Shown here piece after piece: positions 40,286-49,232 of a stretch of DNA of 64,000 nucleotides. The DNA is from CANLBN01 sp050633825 (GTDB lineage: Bacteria > Pseudomonadota > Gammaproteobacteria > Pseudomonadales > Cellvibrionaceae). The position numbers and the translations under genes are program-made. The stretch spans positions 82,127 through 146,126 of the forward strand of contig JBOEHG010000020.1 of assembly GCA_050633825.1 (NCBI GenBank). The letters run 5' to 3'. The stretch's first letter is position 1. Every line of letters begins with the position of its first letter. A model generated the notes under the pieces. The model saw only the letters and a program-made list of their open reading frames with translations, ran no database searches and was not told the DNA's origin.

Positions 40286-41914
40286 TTAAACTTCTTCCTT
40301 TGTTCTTTCTGCGAGTAATGTCTTAATGTTTTGATCGGCATTCACGTTAAGGTGAGCGCTCATTACCGGAATAACTTCGCAAAGTTGTGTGAAATCGTCT
40401 CGGTTAATAAAGAGTAATTCACCTTTTTTAACGTTTTCTAATTTACCTAATGTGAGACTGCTGGCTTGAATCACTTGGTCGCCACCGTGATCGCCTTTGT
40501 TTAGAATTTTTTCAAGCATTTCACCTTCTTTGGTTTGTAATGACAATTTAAATTGCCCGCTCATTACAATAAAAAAGCCGGGGATTAATTCGTCACGTTC
40601 GTAGACTACTTCACCATCTCTATAGTGACGACGAATAAGTGCAGAGCTTTCGGCATGGGCCATTTGAACAATCGTTCTAGGCATAAAGTAATCAAATAGC
40701 CAGTTTAATGCGACGCGTAAGCGTGTCGAGAAATGTGGCAGCATGCCAATATAAAGTGCTCTCCAGAGTAGCCATGCAAGCAAGCCGGTAATCCGGATGC
40801 TTCCCATTTGTACGACGCCTTTATAAGCACCGAGTGAGGCCATCATACCTTTAGGTTTATAGTTAAAGGGCAGAGGCTCTTTCCCCTTGGAGAATGCGAT
40901 AAGGTTACGTGCTAGTAGTTTTGCTTCTTGAACCGCAAATTGTGCAGTTGGGGGTGCGTAGCGAGTGTTGCCCTTAGCATCTGTTTCGAGTGGGATGGCT
41001 GCGGTATCACCTAAGGCCCAGATATTGTCATGGGCTTTAACCTGCAAGTAAGAGTTGGTGATTAATTTGCCTCGACTTTGCTCAAAAGGTAAGGCTTTAA
41101 TGAAGTCTGATGGACCATTACCTATTGTGGTGACAATGGTCATTGTGGGAATAATATCTCCCTTATCGGTGCATACTGTTGTTGCGCTGGCGGATTCTAT
41201 TCCAGTATTTAGCATAACCGTTGCACCGCGTTTTTTAAGTTGCTCGCTTGCATATTGACCTAGTTTTTCAGGCATTTCTTGCAGTAGGCCGCTGCCTCTC
41301 TGAATAATAATGGCTTTGATATCTTCTTTTTTGATATTGGGGTAGTACTTGCGTACTCGGTGAACCATTTCTAATACTTCACCGAGCGTTTCAACACCAG
41401 AAAATCCACCGCCAGCAACGACAAATGTTAGTGCCATTTTTTTGATATCTTCGAAGCGGGTAACATCGGCCAGCTCCATACACTGAATAACATGGTTGCG
41501 TAATTTATAAGCATCGGACAGGTCTTTCATTGTCAGGCTATGCTGCAAAAAACCTGGAAATAAGCTGAGGTCGGTGACTTGGCCGGAGCCAATGATCAAA
41601 TCATCATAGTCAAGTTCTTGTAAAATCCGCTTTCGTCCCTGCAAAATAGTCACGGTCTGTTTTTTATGATCGATGGCTTTAACGTCTGCGAGGCGGATTT
41701 TAATATTGGGGAGTAGTAAGCGCAGAGGGGTAACGGCATCTTGAGCATTGATGGTTCCTGCTGCGACTTCCGGTAGTAAGGGCTGAAATACAAAGTAATT
41801 ACGATCACTAATCAACTCTATATCAAATTGTTTGCCACCTTGTTTGGATAGTTCCTTCGCAGCAAATGCGCCTCCAAACCCTCCGCCAATGATAATAATC
41901 TTTCTTTTTTTCAT
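40286..41914 (-). CDS. NDH-2-like FAD/NAD oxidoreductase fused to a cyclic-nucleotide-binding domain
   Basis: 542 residues. Residues 1-400 are a type II NADH dehydrogenase-like flavoprotein: GGGFGGA (10-16) for FAD, the second dinucleotide site FVVAGGGFSGVETLGEV, and ALGDTAAIP near the isoalloxazine site. The membrane-anchoring region (GLLAWLLWRALYIGMLPHFS) follows. From about 410 a CRP-like cNMP-binding beta-roll appears (RRHYRDGEVVYERDELIPGF, FIVMSGQFKLSLQT, ILNKGDHGGDQ). No helix-turn-helix follows, so it is not a transcription factor. It probably oxidises NADH and reduces quinone under ligand control; the ligand is unknown. Confidence 0.88.
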   Translation of the reverse strand: MKKRKIIIIGGGFGGAFAAKELSKQGGKQFDIELISDRNYFVFQPLLPEVAAGTINAQDAVTPLRLLLPNIKIRLADVKAIDHKKQTVTILQGRKRILQELDYDDLIIGSGQVTDLSLFPGFLQHSLTMKDLSDAYKLRNHVIQCMELADVTRFEDIKKMALTFVVAGGGFSGVETLGEVLEMVHRVRKYYPNIKKEDIKAIIIQRGSGLLQEMPEKLGQYASEQLKKRGATVMLNTGIESASATTVCTDKGDIIPTMTIVTTIGNGPSDFIKALPFEQSRGKLITNSYLQVKAHDNIWALGDTAAIPLETDAKGNTRYAPPTAQFAVQEAKLLARNLIAFSKGKEPLPFNYKPKGMMASLGAYKGVVQMGSIRITGLLAWLLWRALYIGMLPHFSTRLRVALNWLFDYFMPRTIVQMAHAESSALIRRHYRDGEVVYERDELIPGFFIVMSGQFKLSLQTKEGEMLEKILNKGDHGGDQVIQASSLTLGKLENVKKGELLFINRDDFTQLCEVIPVMSAHLNVNADQNIKTLLAERTKEEV

Positions 41915-42043
41915 AGACTGATGTGATCCTCATTTGCTTGAACTATATTGTTATAAGGTTATCTAAAAACCAGACAGATGCAGCTGGGCTGCCAAGTCAC
42001 TGAAGGCCACTTATCGCTCATACTTACTGAAAGAGACATCTTA

Positions 42044-43021
42044 ATGACTGTAATTATCCCCAGATCAAATATTTTATCCTCAGGCTTAACCGAAAATGAT
42101 GTGACAGAAGAGTCTCTTTTTAATAGTCGGCGGACGTTTATCAAATCCAGTATGGCTTTATCGGCGATGGCTTATTTCCCTCAATTGGCATTGGCCTCAG
42201 GAGAAGGGGGCTTGAAAAATTTTGCTAACCGCTTTACCCATGCGAAAAAAACCGTTGATTTAGATGCAGAGTTGCACAGCTATGAAGATATTACAACCTA
42301 CAATAACTTCTATGAGCTGGGTTACAGTAAAGGGGATCCGGTACGTAATGCGAGCAAATTGATCACCGACCCTTGGTCAGTAAAAATTGATGGTGAGTGT
42401 AATAAACCGGGTAATTACACTTTAGAGGATATCCTTAAGCCTCATCATTTCGAAGAACGAATTTATCGCTTTCGTTGTGTTGAGGCTTGGTCGATGGTGA
42501 TTCCGTGGGTGGGATTCTCCTTGGGTGACTTAATTAAGCGCTTTGAACCTACCTCAAAAGCAAAATATGTTGCTTTTGAAACCATTTATGACAAAGAAAA
42601 CCCTTTGCCGGGCCAAAAACGTAATGTATTAGCATGGCCTTATCGTGAAGGTTTGCGAATGGATGAGGCAATGAATCCTTTGGCCATGTTAGCGGTAGGT
42701 TTATATGGTAAGCCTTTGCCTAATCAAAATGGCGCACCTTTACGATTGGTGGTCCCTTGGAAGTACGGCTTTAAGAGTATTAAGTCTATTGTCAGAATTC
42801 GCTTTACTGAAGAGCAGCCAGATACCAGTTGGAATTTGTCAGCACCTAGGGAATATGGTTTTTATTCCAATGTAAACCCCAATGTGAATCACCCTCGCTG
42901 GAGTCAAAGACGTGAACGTGTCATTGGTAAATTGTTTAAGCAAAAAACCCTGATGTTTAATGGCTATCAGGAACAAGTTCAGGATCTATATGCTGGCATG
43001 AGTTTAAAAAAGAATTTCTAG
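42044..43021 (+). CDS. msrP: Methionine sulfoxide reductase molybdopterin subunit MsrP (YedY)
   Basis: 325 residues from the ATG at 42044, giving the YedY-like N-terminus MTVIIPRSNILSSGLT; an upstream ATG at 41978 is in frame but precedes the expected start. A Tat signal SRRTFIKSS (RR at 29-30) targets the folded protein to the periplasm. C145 in RFRCVEAW coordinates molybdenum. MsrP reduces methionine sulfoxide in periplasmic proteins with electrons from MsrQ, encoded next. Confidence 0.95.
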   Translation: MTVIIPRSNILSSGLTENDVTEESLFNSRRTFIKSSMALSAMAYFPQLALASGEGGLKNFANRFTHAKKTVDLDAELHSYEDITTYNNFYELGYSKGDPVRNASKLITDPWSVKIDGECNKPGNYTLEDILKPHHFEERIYRFRCVEAWSMVIPWVGFSLGDLIKRFEPTSKAKYVAFETIYDKENPLPGQKRNVLAWPYREGLRMDEAMNPLAMLAVGLYGKPLPNQNGAPLRLVVPWKYGFKSIKSIVRIRFTEEQPDTSWNLSAPREYGFYSNVNPNVNHPRWSQRRERVIGKLFKQKTLMFNGYQEQVQDLYAGMSLKKNF

Positions 43022-43063
43022 CGTTTTTGTCAAAATCTATAAAAAATTAAAGGGTTGGTTGAC

Positions 43064-43660
43064 TTGAATAAAGCAATTATTATTGCCTTAATAAAAATTT
43101 TAATCAGTATTGTTGCTCTTGCCTATATAGGCTATTTTATTTTGGGGCTTTTTCAGGATTATTTAGGCTCGAACCCTGTTGAAGTCGTTACCCATAAAAC
43201 CGGTGAGTGGGGATTATATTTTTTATTTGCTGCTTTAGCTGTTACGCCGCTTCGACGACATTTTCAGTGGAATAGTCTACAGCGTTTTCGACGTTTTCTG
43301 GGGCTGTGGAGTTTTACGTTTATCTTCCTTCACTTCTTTACTTTTATTTTATTCGATCACTTTTTTGATTGGTGGTCCATTGTTGAGGATATCATAGAGC
43401 GACCTTATATTACGGTTGGTTTCGCCGCTTTTATTTTTATGTTGCCGCTCGCAGTAACATCGCTTCAGTATTTTCAACGAATGATGGGTAAGCGTTGGTT
43501 AATGCTGCATCGTAGTGTGTATGTGGTGGGTATTTTAGGTATCATTCATTATTTATGGTTGGTCAAAGCCGATATCTTGGAGCCTTTAATTTATGGTTTG
43601 GTATTGGTGGTCTTATTGGGTGATCGTGTTTACTGGATAATGAAAAAGCGTGTGCGTTAG
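43064..43660 (+). CDS. msrQ: Heme-binding membrane subunit MsrQ (YedZ)
   Basis: 198 residues from a TTG at 43064, which follows AAAGGG by 9 bases; an alternative TTG at 43055 touches that site. About six transmembrane helices carry His ligands for heme (FIFLHFFTFILFDH, LMLHRSVYVVGILGIIHYLW). It passes quinol electrons to MsrP, whose gene ends 42 bases upstream. Confidence 0.93.
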   Translation: MNKAIIIALIKILISIVALAYIGYFILGLFQDYLGSNPVEVVTHKTGEWGLYFLFAALAVTPLRRHFQWNSLQRFRRFLGLWSFTFIFLHFFTFILFDHFFDWWSIVEDIIERPYITVGFAAFIFMLPLAVTSLQYFQRMMGKRWLMLHRSVYVVGILGIIHYLWLVKADILEPLIYGLVLVVLLGDRVYWIMKKRVR

Positions 43661-43671
43661 GGTGTGTACCA

Positions 43672-43977
43672 ATGAGTTTTGATGAGAATGATTCCTCTCC
43701 ATTTGAGCGCTTTTGTTTAGTGCTATCACAGGTGCCAGAGGGCAAGGTCTGTAGCTATGGCCGCCTTGCCGAATTAGCGCAGTTGGGTAATGCCAGGCAA
43801 AGTTGTCGTTGGTTACGTGAATTACCCCGTAATTCTGAGTTACCGTGGCATCGTATTGTTAGTGCACAAGGAAAGTTAGCTGATTTTGCTAATGCGAAAA
43901 AGCAGAAGCGTTTGCTCGAGGCGGAGGGTATACTATTTACTGAAAAAGGGCGTTTGCCTAAGCACTACTATATGTAA
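43672..43977 (+). CDS. Alkyltransferase-like (ATL) protein
   Basis: 101 residues, the C-terminal domain of O6-alkylguanine transferases without the N-terminal domain. The active-site motif is LPWHRIV with W59 in place of the catalytic Cys, the defining change of ATL proteins that bind O6-alkylguanine lesions and hand them to nucleotide excision repair. The DNA-binding SYGRLAELAQLGNARQSC segment with the Arg finger region is kept. It starts 11 bases after msrQ on the same strand. Confidence 0.93.
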   Translation: MSFDENDSSPFERFCLVLSQVPEGKVCSYGRLAELAQLGNARQSCRWLRELPRNSELPWHRIVSAQGKLADFANAKKQKRLLEAEGILFTEKGRLPKHYYM

Positions 43978-44006
43978 TCATTAAGATACAAGAATGATCG
44001 GCAGTA

Positions 44007-44597
44007 ATGGTAACGATTAAATCGATAATTGAACCGATAGATGAGCAACAGCAACAGCGTGTTATCGCTGAGACTCACCGCTATATTGGGTTGGCTTCTA
44101 AGTTGTATCAAGCTAATTTCTCACCAATTAGTATTGTTTTTAACCTGCGTGGACGCGCAGCGGGAATTTATCGCTGTTACTATGATAATCACAGCACTAA
44201 AGGCAGATTTCTAAAAAAGCTGCTCTCTCAAAAACAATCTCCTCAAAAACAACAAATACGCTTTAACCCTTGGTTGTTCGCAAAATACCCAGAAGATAGT
44301 TGGGATAATACTATTCCGCACGAAGTTGCTCACTACATCACTGATTGCCGTTATGGTTTGAGTAAAATTAGACCGCACGGTGTCGAGTGGAAGCAAACGA
44401 TGAGGGATTTAGGTGCCGAACCTATTGTAAGAGCAGATTACGACCTAAGCGGCATACCAATCAAACGTGTTCAGCGTTATAGTTACTCATGTCAATGCAG
44501 AGAGGTTGAATTAACGGCTTACCGCCATAAAAAAATACAGCGAGGTCTTCAAGAATACCGCTGTAAAGATTGTCTGCAGTCATTAGTATTAAGTTAA
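44007..44597 (+). CDS. sprT: SprT-family zinc metalloprotease-like protein
   Basis: 196 residues. HEVAH (105-109) in NTIPHEVAHYITDCRYG is the zinc motif shared with SprT and Spartan; a zinc ribbon at the C-terminus is marked by YSCQCREVEL and YRCKDCLQS. Spartan proteases in eukaryotes degrade DNA-protein crosslinks; bacterial SprT function is less clear. It follows the ATL gene by 29 bases, so two DNA-damage-linked genes sit together. Confidence 0.88.
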   Translation: MVTIKSIIEPIDEQQQQRVIAETHRYIGLASKLYQANFSPISIVFNLRGRAAGIYRCYYDNHSTKGRFLKKLLSQKQSPQKQQIRFNPWLFAKYPEDSWDNTIPHEVAHYITDCRYGLSKIRPHGVEWKQTMRDLGAEPIVRADYDLSGIPIKRVQRYSYSCQCREVELTAYRHKKIQRGLQEYRCKDCLQSLVLS

Positions 44598-44643
44598 ATA
44601 ATAGTGTTTTAAGTAAGAGTTGAATTAATTCGGTCTAAATAAA

Positions 44644-46395
44644 ATGGTGAGATTTTTTTTCGTCTTAATGTGCGGTTTTATTATTGGCGCTTTAGTGATA
44701 GAGAATAAGCAATATTTTTCAGATACGGTTGCGATCCCCGTTGCTTTCTTACCTGATGGTGGGCAATACGATGGCGAATTGTTGAGGGGAGAGCTCAGCG
44801 ATAGCGGTCGAATTGTTTGGCCTAATGGTGATAGTTACGACGGTGAATTTAAAAATGGATTGTTTCATGGTTTAGGGCGTTATGAAACACGTGGTTATGT
44901 TTATGAGGGAGAGTTTGTTCGCGGCCTCGGAAGAGGTAAAGGTAGTATTACTTTTGCTGATGGCAGCCGTTATGAAGGTGATATCGATTTTTCTCGTGCC
45001 AACGGCCAAGGCATTATGAAATCAGGTGAATCTGAATATATTGGAGAGTTTAAAGATAACCAATTTTATGGCGAAGGAAAATTAATACAAGCTGATGGTG
45101 GTATCTATGAAGGTGAGTTTTTAGATAGTCTCTTTCATGGCAAGGGTGTGTTTACGTCTACTGATGAGGAAATTTTTCAAGGTGAATTTTTAAAGGGTAG
45201 TTTTACTGGTGCTGGAGACTATCGTGATGGAGAAGTAAGCTATACCGGTTCATTCAAAGACTGGCTGTTTCACGGGGAAGGCGAATATACTGATGAGAAA
45301 GGTGTCTACCGTGGTAGTTTTATTGAGGGCAATTATCACGGCGTTGGTATCTACACTGAGAAAGAAGGTGTGGTTTATAAAGGCAGTTTTAAAAATGGCC
45401 TTTATCATGGCGAGGGTATTATGGAATACGAGGGTGATCGCTATGAAGGTGGATTTGAATATGGCATGCAGCACGGTGCAGGAAAACTGGTCTATGCTAA
45501 ACCGCTGGATAATATTTCTCAAATTAAAGGTTTGTGGGAGTATGGTAAATTAATCGACTCTGATAACCCCTTAGCTGAATACAATACAGGTGTTATTGTC
45601 GAGGATGTACTCTATAACCAAGTAGAACGGGTTGAGCAGCAACTTAGCTCGATTGAAGCTAATGACCCTAATCGAACAGAGTTATATTTTGTCGGGGTTG
45701 CTGGTGATGGCGGGCAAGGTGTTTTCCGGCGAGAGCTTAATTATATTCGAGATCTTTTCGATCAAGACTATGGCACCAAAAATAAATCGGCAATACTCAT
45801 CAATGGCAATGTGTCTTATAAAGAAATACCTCTAGCAACGTTAGCAAGTATTGAGAAGACACTAAAAGGTGTAGCAGAAAAAATGGATGCAGAAAATGAT
45901 ATTCTGTTTATCTATTTTACCAGCCATGGTTCGTCTGATTTTCAATTTCAATTAGCTCAACAAGGCTTGGAGCTCTCTTTTTTAAACAGTAAACGTATGG
46001 GTGAAATAATACAGTCACTGCCTATCCGTTTTAAGGTTGTAGTTGTCTCTGCATGTTATTCTGGAGGCTACGTGCAACCCGTAAAAGATGATAATACGAT
46101 GGTGATTGTGGCAGCATCAGCGGATAAAACATCTTTCGGTTGTACAGATGCTTCTGAGATGACTTATTTTGGAGAAGCCTTCTTTAAGGATGCTTTAGAT
46201 CAATCGACAAGCTTTGCTGATGCCTTTGATCTTGCTAGAGATATTGTGCGAGGCCGAGAAGCAAAAGATGGCTTTGATTATTCCAATCCACTTATATTTA
46301 AGCCAAAAGCCATTAGGCAGCAACTCAGCCATTGGCGAAAGGATTTGCTTGAATGGCAGCAAGAGCAAAATCGCATTATCGTTGAAAATAAGTAA
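44644..46395 (+). CDS. MORN-repeat protein with C-terminal C13 (legumain/caspase-like) peptidase domain
   Basis: 583 residues. A hydrophobic N-terminus (residues 4-20) is a signal or anchor. Residues about 40-300 are tandem MORN repeats (YDGEFKNGLFHGLGRY, YEGEFVRGLGRGKG, YKGSFKNGLYHGEGIM and others). From about 346 a clan CD cysteine peptidase domain follows (ELYFVGVAGDGGQGVFRREL) with the His-Cys dyad H428 in YFTSHGS and C471 in VVSACYSGG. C13 enzymes cleave after Asn/Asp or transamidate. The combination suggests membrane-bound MORN repeats presenting a peptidase in the periplasm. It starts 46 bases after sprT. Confidence 0.88.
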   Translation: MVRFFFVLMCGFIIGALVIENKQYFSDTVAIPVAFLPDGGQYDGELLRGELSDSGRIVWPNGDSYDGEFKNGLFHGLGRYETRGYVYEGEFVRGLGRGKGSITFADGSRYEGDIDFSRANGQGIMKSGESEYIGEFKDNQFYGEGKLIQADGGIYEGEFLDSLFHGKGVFTSTDEEIFQGEFLKGSFTGAGDYRDGEVSYTGSFKDWLFHGEGEYTDEKGVYRGSFIEGNYHGVGIYTEKEGVVYKGSFKNGLYHGEGIMEYEGDRYEGGFEYGMQHGAGKLVYAKPLDNISQIKGLWEYGKLIDSDNPLAEYNTGVIVEDVLYNQVERVEQQLSSIEANDPNRTELYFVGVAGDGGQGVFRRELNYIRDLFDQDYGTKNKSAILINGNVSYKEIPLATLASIEKTLKGVAEKMDAENDILFIYFTSHGSSDFQFQLAQQGLELSFLNSKRMGEIIQSLPIRFKVVVVSACYSGGYVQPVKDDNTMVIVAASADKTSFGCTDASEMTYFGEAFFKDALDQSTSFADAFDLARDIVRGREAKDGFDYSNPLIFKPKAIRQQLSHWRKDLLEWQQEQNRIIVENK

Positions 46396-46450
46396 ATTTT
46401 TCTCATTGAGCAAATAATTTTTAATTTCGCTATTGTGGTAAGGAGTTGTT

Positions 46451-47218
46451 GTGTCTGGTTTGGAGATCTATCAATATGTATTGATAGGGATTGTTTTCAT
46501 TTGGAGTGGTATTGTTCGTTCAGGGTTGGGCTTCGGGGGGGCTGTGCTCGCATTGCCTTTCTTGCTGTTAATAGACAATCAACCATTGGTATACCTACCT
46601 ATTATCGCTGTTCATTTACTCATCTTCTCGTCGTTAACAGTTTACACTAATAATCGGCGTGCTAAATCTGAGTCGTCTGAATCAACAGTCGCTTGGACTT
46701 ATTTATGGAAGGCATTTTTAATTATGCTGATCCCTAAGCTTATTGGTGTCTTTGGTTTAATTACCCTTCCCGCATACATCATGAGTACCATTATCTTTTG
46801 TATTATTAGTGTGTATGCCTTGTCTTATATTCTTAACCGCCCCTTTATGAGTAAAAATAAAGGCGCAGATGCGCTATTTCTTATGTTGGGAGGCTATATT
46901 AGTGGAACCTCTCTTATTGGTGCACCGGTAATTGTTGCGGTCTTCTCCAAATATGTCCCCCGGTATCAATTACGCGATACTCTATTTGTTTTATGGTTTG
47001 TTTTAGTGACCATAAAAATGGCATCGTTTATTTACTTTGAGGTCGATCTTCAGTTGATACACCATCTATGGTTACTGCCCTGTGCTGCTGTGGGTCATTA
47101 CATAGGGTTAAAACTGCATGATTACTTATTATCTACCGATAGCGTCAAATTTTATAAGGTACTCGGCTCAGCTTTATTGTTAACGAGTACATTAGGTCTT
47201 TATAAAGCTTGGTCATAA
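46451..47218 (+). CDS. TauE/SafE-family permease
   Basis: 255 residues from a GTG at 46451 after AAGGAG. About eight transmembrane helices; the N-terminal IVRSGLGFGGAVLALPFLLL and the second-half SGTSLIGAPVIVAVFSKYVP are the two family repeats. The family exports or imports sulfite, sulfoacetate and related organosulfonates; the substrate here is unknown. Confidence 0.88.
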   Translation: MSGLEIYQYVLIGIVFIWSGIVRSGLGFGGAVLALPFLLLIDNQPLVYLPIIAVHLLIFSSLTVYTNNRRAKSESSESTVAWTYLWKAFLIMLIPKLIGVFGLITLPAYIMSTIIFCIISVYALSYILNRPFMSKNKGADALFLMLGGYISGTSLIGAPVIVAVFSKYVPRYQLRDTLFVLWFVLVTIKMASFIYFEVDLQLIHHLWLLPCAAVGHYIGLKLHDYLLSTDSVKFYKVLGSALLLTSTLGLYKAWS

Positions 47219-47986
47219 ATAAAATCACTGTGCCACATTGTAACGCGCGATGACAAATTGTGGTGCGTCACATTTTTGTTTTAAATATTTTGCATCAAGT
47301 AAAAAATTTTTTTTTTAAAATTAAATTGTTATAACTTGTGTTATATTGAGCCTGTTGGCTGACACGTGCTGATACTTAATTGAGCAATATTATTCTCATT
47401 AAGTCTTTGTCACTATTTTCAACCTAAAAAATAATGAAAATCTGGTTGTTTTTCCAGCAATAACTCTATCTTTTTGTCGTTCGCAAATAAAATTTAAAGA
47501 AAGGCTATAACAAAAAGAATAAATTTGATGTGATCGATAAGTAAGCGTTTTTTGCTATTATTTTTCATAAGAAAATAATTTTAAAATTCTTATTTGTTAT
47601 ATCCGACCTCTATCAATCGGTCGTTGATGTCATTAAGATGAATTTGCTTGCTAATCACTTCGGTGTTGAGGCTAATAAATATAACTTGCTCTGAAACGGT
47701 GCAGGTGATTAACGGGCGAAGTATTTCGAAGTAGCTTAATGCTGTTTAAATATGTTTCTGGTTCTATGTGATTCTTGAATAGCATCTACCAGCACCATAT
47801 CGCCAAATAGTGTTGAGCTGGTCTATCCAGCATTATTCGATTGCTTTGCCTGTTGTAACGTGTCGAAAGACAATGGGGATTTATTCTTCAGCGTTGATCA
47901 CTGCATTGTTAAAATGGCTCGGGCTTGGTTATAAGTTATAAGTTATAAAATAAATTAATTAAAATATATAAACCAGGAGAAAACAC
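47219..47986. promoter_or_regulatory. 768-base AT-rich leader upstream of aapJ
   Basis: No gene is recognised on either strand. It contains an A6-T10-A4 tract at about 47301-47320, an imperfect inverted repeat CCACA...TGTGG at about 47229-47260, and three head-to-tail GTTATAA copies (47928-47948) just before the aapJ ribosome site AGGAG. A GG/GC pair near 47357-47369 resembles a sigma-54 site but is one base too close. The length suggests complex control of aapJ. Confidence 0.5.
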
Positions 47987-49000
47987 ATGATCAAACTCTC
48001 TTCCCTAATCGCTGGCGGCTTAGCTGTTGGTTTAACTGTTGCGGCACAAGCCGGTACACTTGAAGATGTTAAAAAGCGTGGCACACTTTCTTGTGGTGTT
48101 AGCACCGGTTTAGCGGGCTTCTCACAGAAAGATGAAAAGGGTACTTGGAGTGGCCTTGACGTGGACGTCTGTCGTGCAGTTGCTGCTGCCGTACTAGGTG
48201 ATGCCTCTAAAGTACAATACAAGCCTTTGACTGCTAAAGAGCGTTTTACCGCGTTACAGTCAGGCGAGATCGATGTACTTTCACGTAACACTACGTGGAC
48301 TCACACTCGTGATACCTCACTTGGTTTAAATTTTGCTGGTGTTATCTATTATGATGGCCAAGGCTTCATGGTATCTAAAAAACTTGGTGTTAAAAGTGCT
48401 CTTGAATTAGATGGCGCAGCTGTTTGTATTCAGGCGGGTACAACAACAGAGTTAAACTTAGCTGATTATTTCCGAGCAAATAACATGAGCTATAAAGCGA
48501 TTACCTTTGATACGTCTGACCAGACACGTTCTGGCTTCGAAAGTGGCCGTTGTGATGTATTAACATCTGACCAATCTCAATTATATGCACTACGTATTGG
48601 TTTGAAAGATCCAAGTGCTGCCGTTGTATTACCAGAAGTTATTTCTAAAGAGCCTCTAGGTCCTGTTGTTCGTCAAGGTGATGATGCTTGGTTCAACATT
48701 GTTCGTTGGTCATTAATGGCAATGGTTGAAGCTGAATTCTTAGGTATTGACAGTGCAAGCGCAGGTAAAGCTAAATCAGGTGGTAGCCCATCACAGAAAC
48801 GTTTGATGGGTAGTGAAGGTGATGCAGGTGAAAAACTTGGTATCTCTGCTGATTGGGCATACAACATTGTTAAGCAAGTAGGTAACTACAGTGAGTCTTT
48901 CGAACGTAATGTTGGTTCAGGTTCACCTTTGAAAATTTCACGTGGCTTAAACGCTCAGTGGAACAAAGGTGGAATCTTGTACTCTTCACCGGTTCGTTAA
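47987..49000 (+). CDS. aapJ: General L-amino acid ABC transporter substrate-binding protein AapJ
   Basis: 337 residues with a signal peptide (MIKLSSLIAGGLAVGLTVAA, cut after QAG) and the periplasmic-binding-protein fold: LEDVKKRGTLSCGVSTGL, WSGLDVDVCRAVAAAVLGD and the amino acid ligand Arg/Asp region TTWTHTRDTS. It captures polar L-amino acids in the periplasm for AapQMP. Strong AGGAG before the ATG. A hairpin after it probably lowers expression of the downstream permeases relative to this protein. Confidence 0.95.
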   Translation: MIKLSSLIAGGLAVGLTVAAQAGTLEDVKKRGTLSCGVSTGLAGFSQKDEKGTWSGLDVDVCRAVAAAVLGDASKVQYKPLTAKERFTALQSGEIDVLSRNTTWTHTRDTSLGLNFAGVIYYDGQGFMVSKKLGVKSALELDGAAVCIQAGTTTELNLADYFRANNMSYKAITFDTSDQTRSGFESGRCDVLTSDQSQLYALRIGLKDPSAAVVLPEVISKEPLGPVVRQGDDAWFNIVRWSLMAMVEAEFLGIDSASAGKAKSGGSPSQKRLMGSEGDAGEKLGISADWAYNIVKQVGNYSESFERNVGSGSPLKISRGLNAQWNKGGILYSSPVR

Positions 49001-49010
49001 TCAGGCTGTA

Positions 49011-49039
49011 AAATGAGGGGCTTGCCCCTCATTTTTTTC
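49011..49039 (+). terminator. Intercistronic terminator/attenuator after aapJ
   Basis: AAATGAGGGGC (49011-49021) and GCCCCTCATTT (49024-49034) form a perfect 11-bp stem followed by a T run. It separates the binding-protein gene from aapQ by 190 bases and likely makes aapJ more abundant. Confidence 0.85.
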
Positions 49040-49232
49040 GGTCCGATTGTTGCTGTAGCTTTACTGCTATGTTTGATTGTTAAAGTAGTTGGGTTATCGC
49101 AATAGTAGATGTAGAACAACGTTATGAAAGCAATAATATAAGGGTGCAGATGTATAGGAAGTCACACTAATTACGTTATTGCTATATAAAGTTGTTATAA
49201 ATTGTTATAAAAAGTTACGAAGTACTGAGCTT

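Noticed and set aside
47357..47369. Possible sigma-54 promoter upstream of aapJ
   Set aside because: GG and GC are 11 instead of 12 bases apart and the flanks do not match; about 620 bases before the gene.
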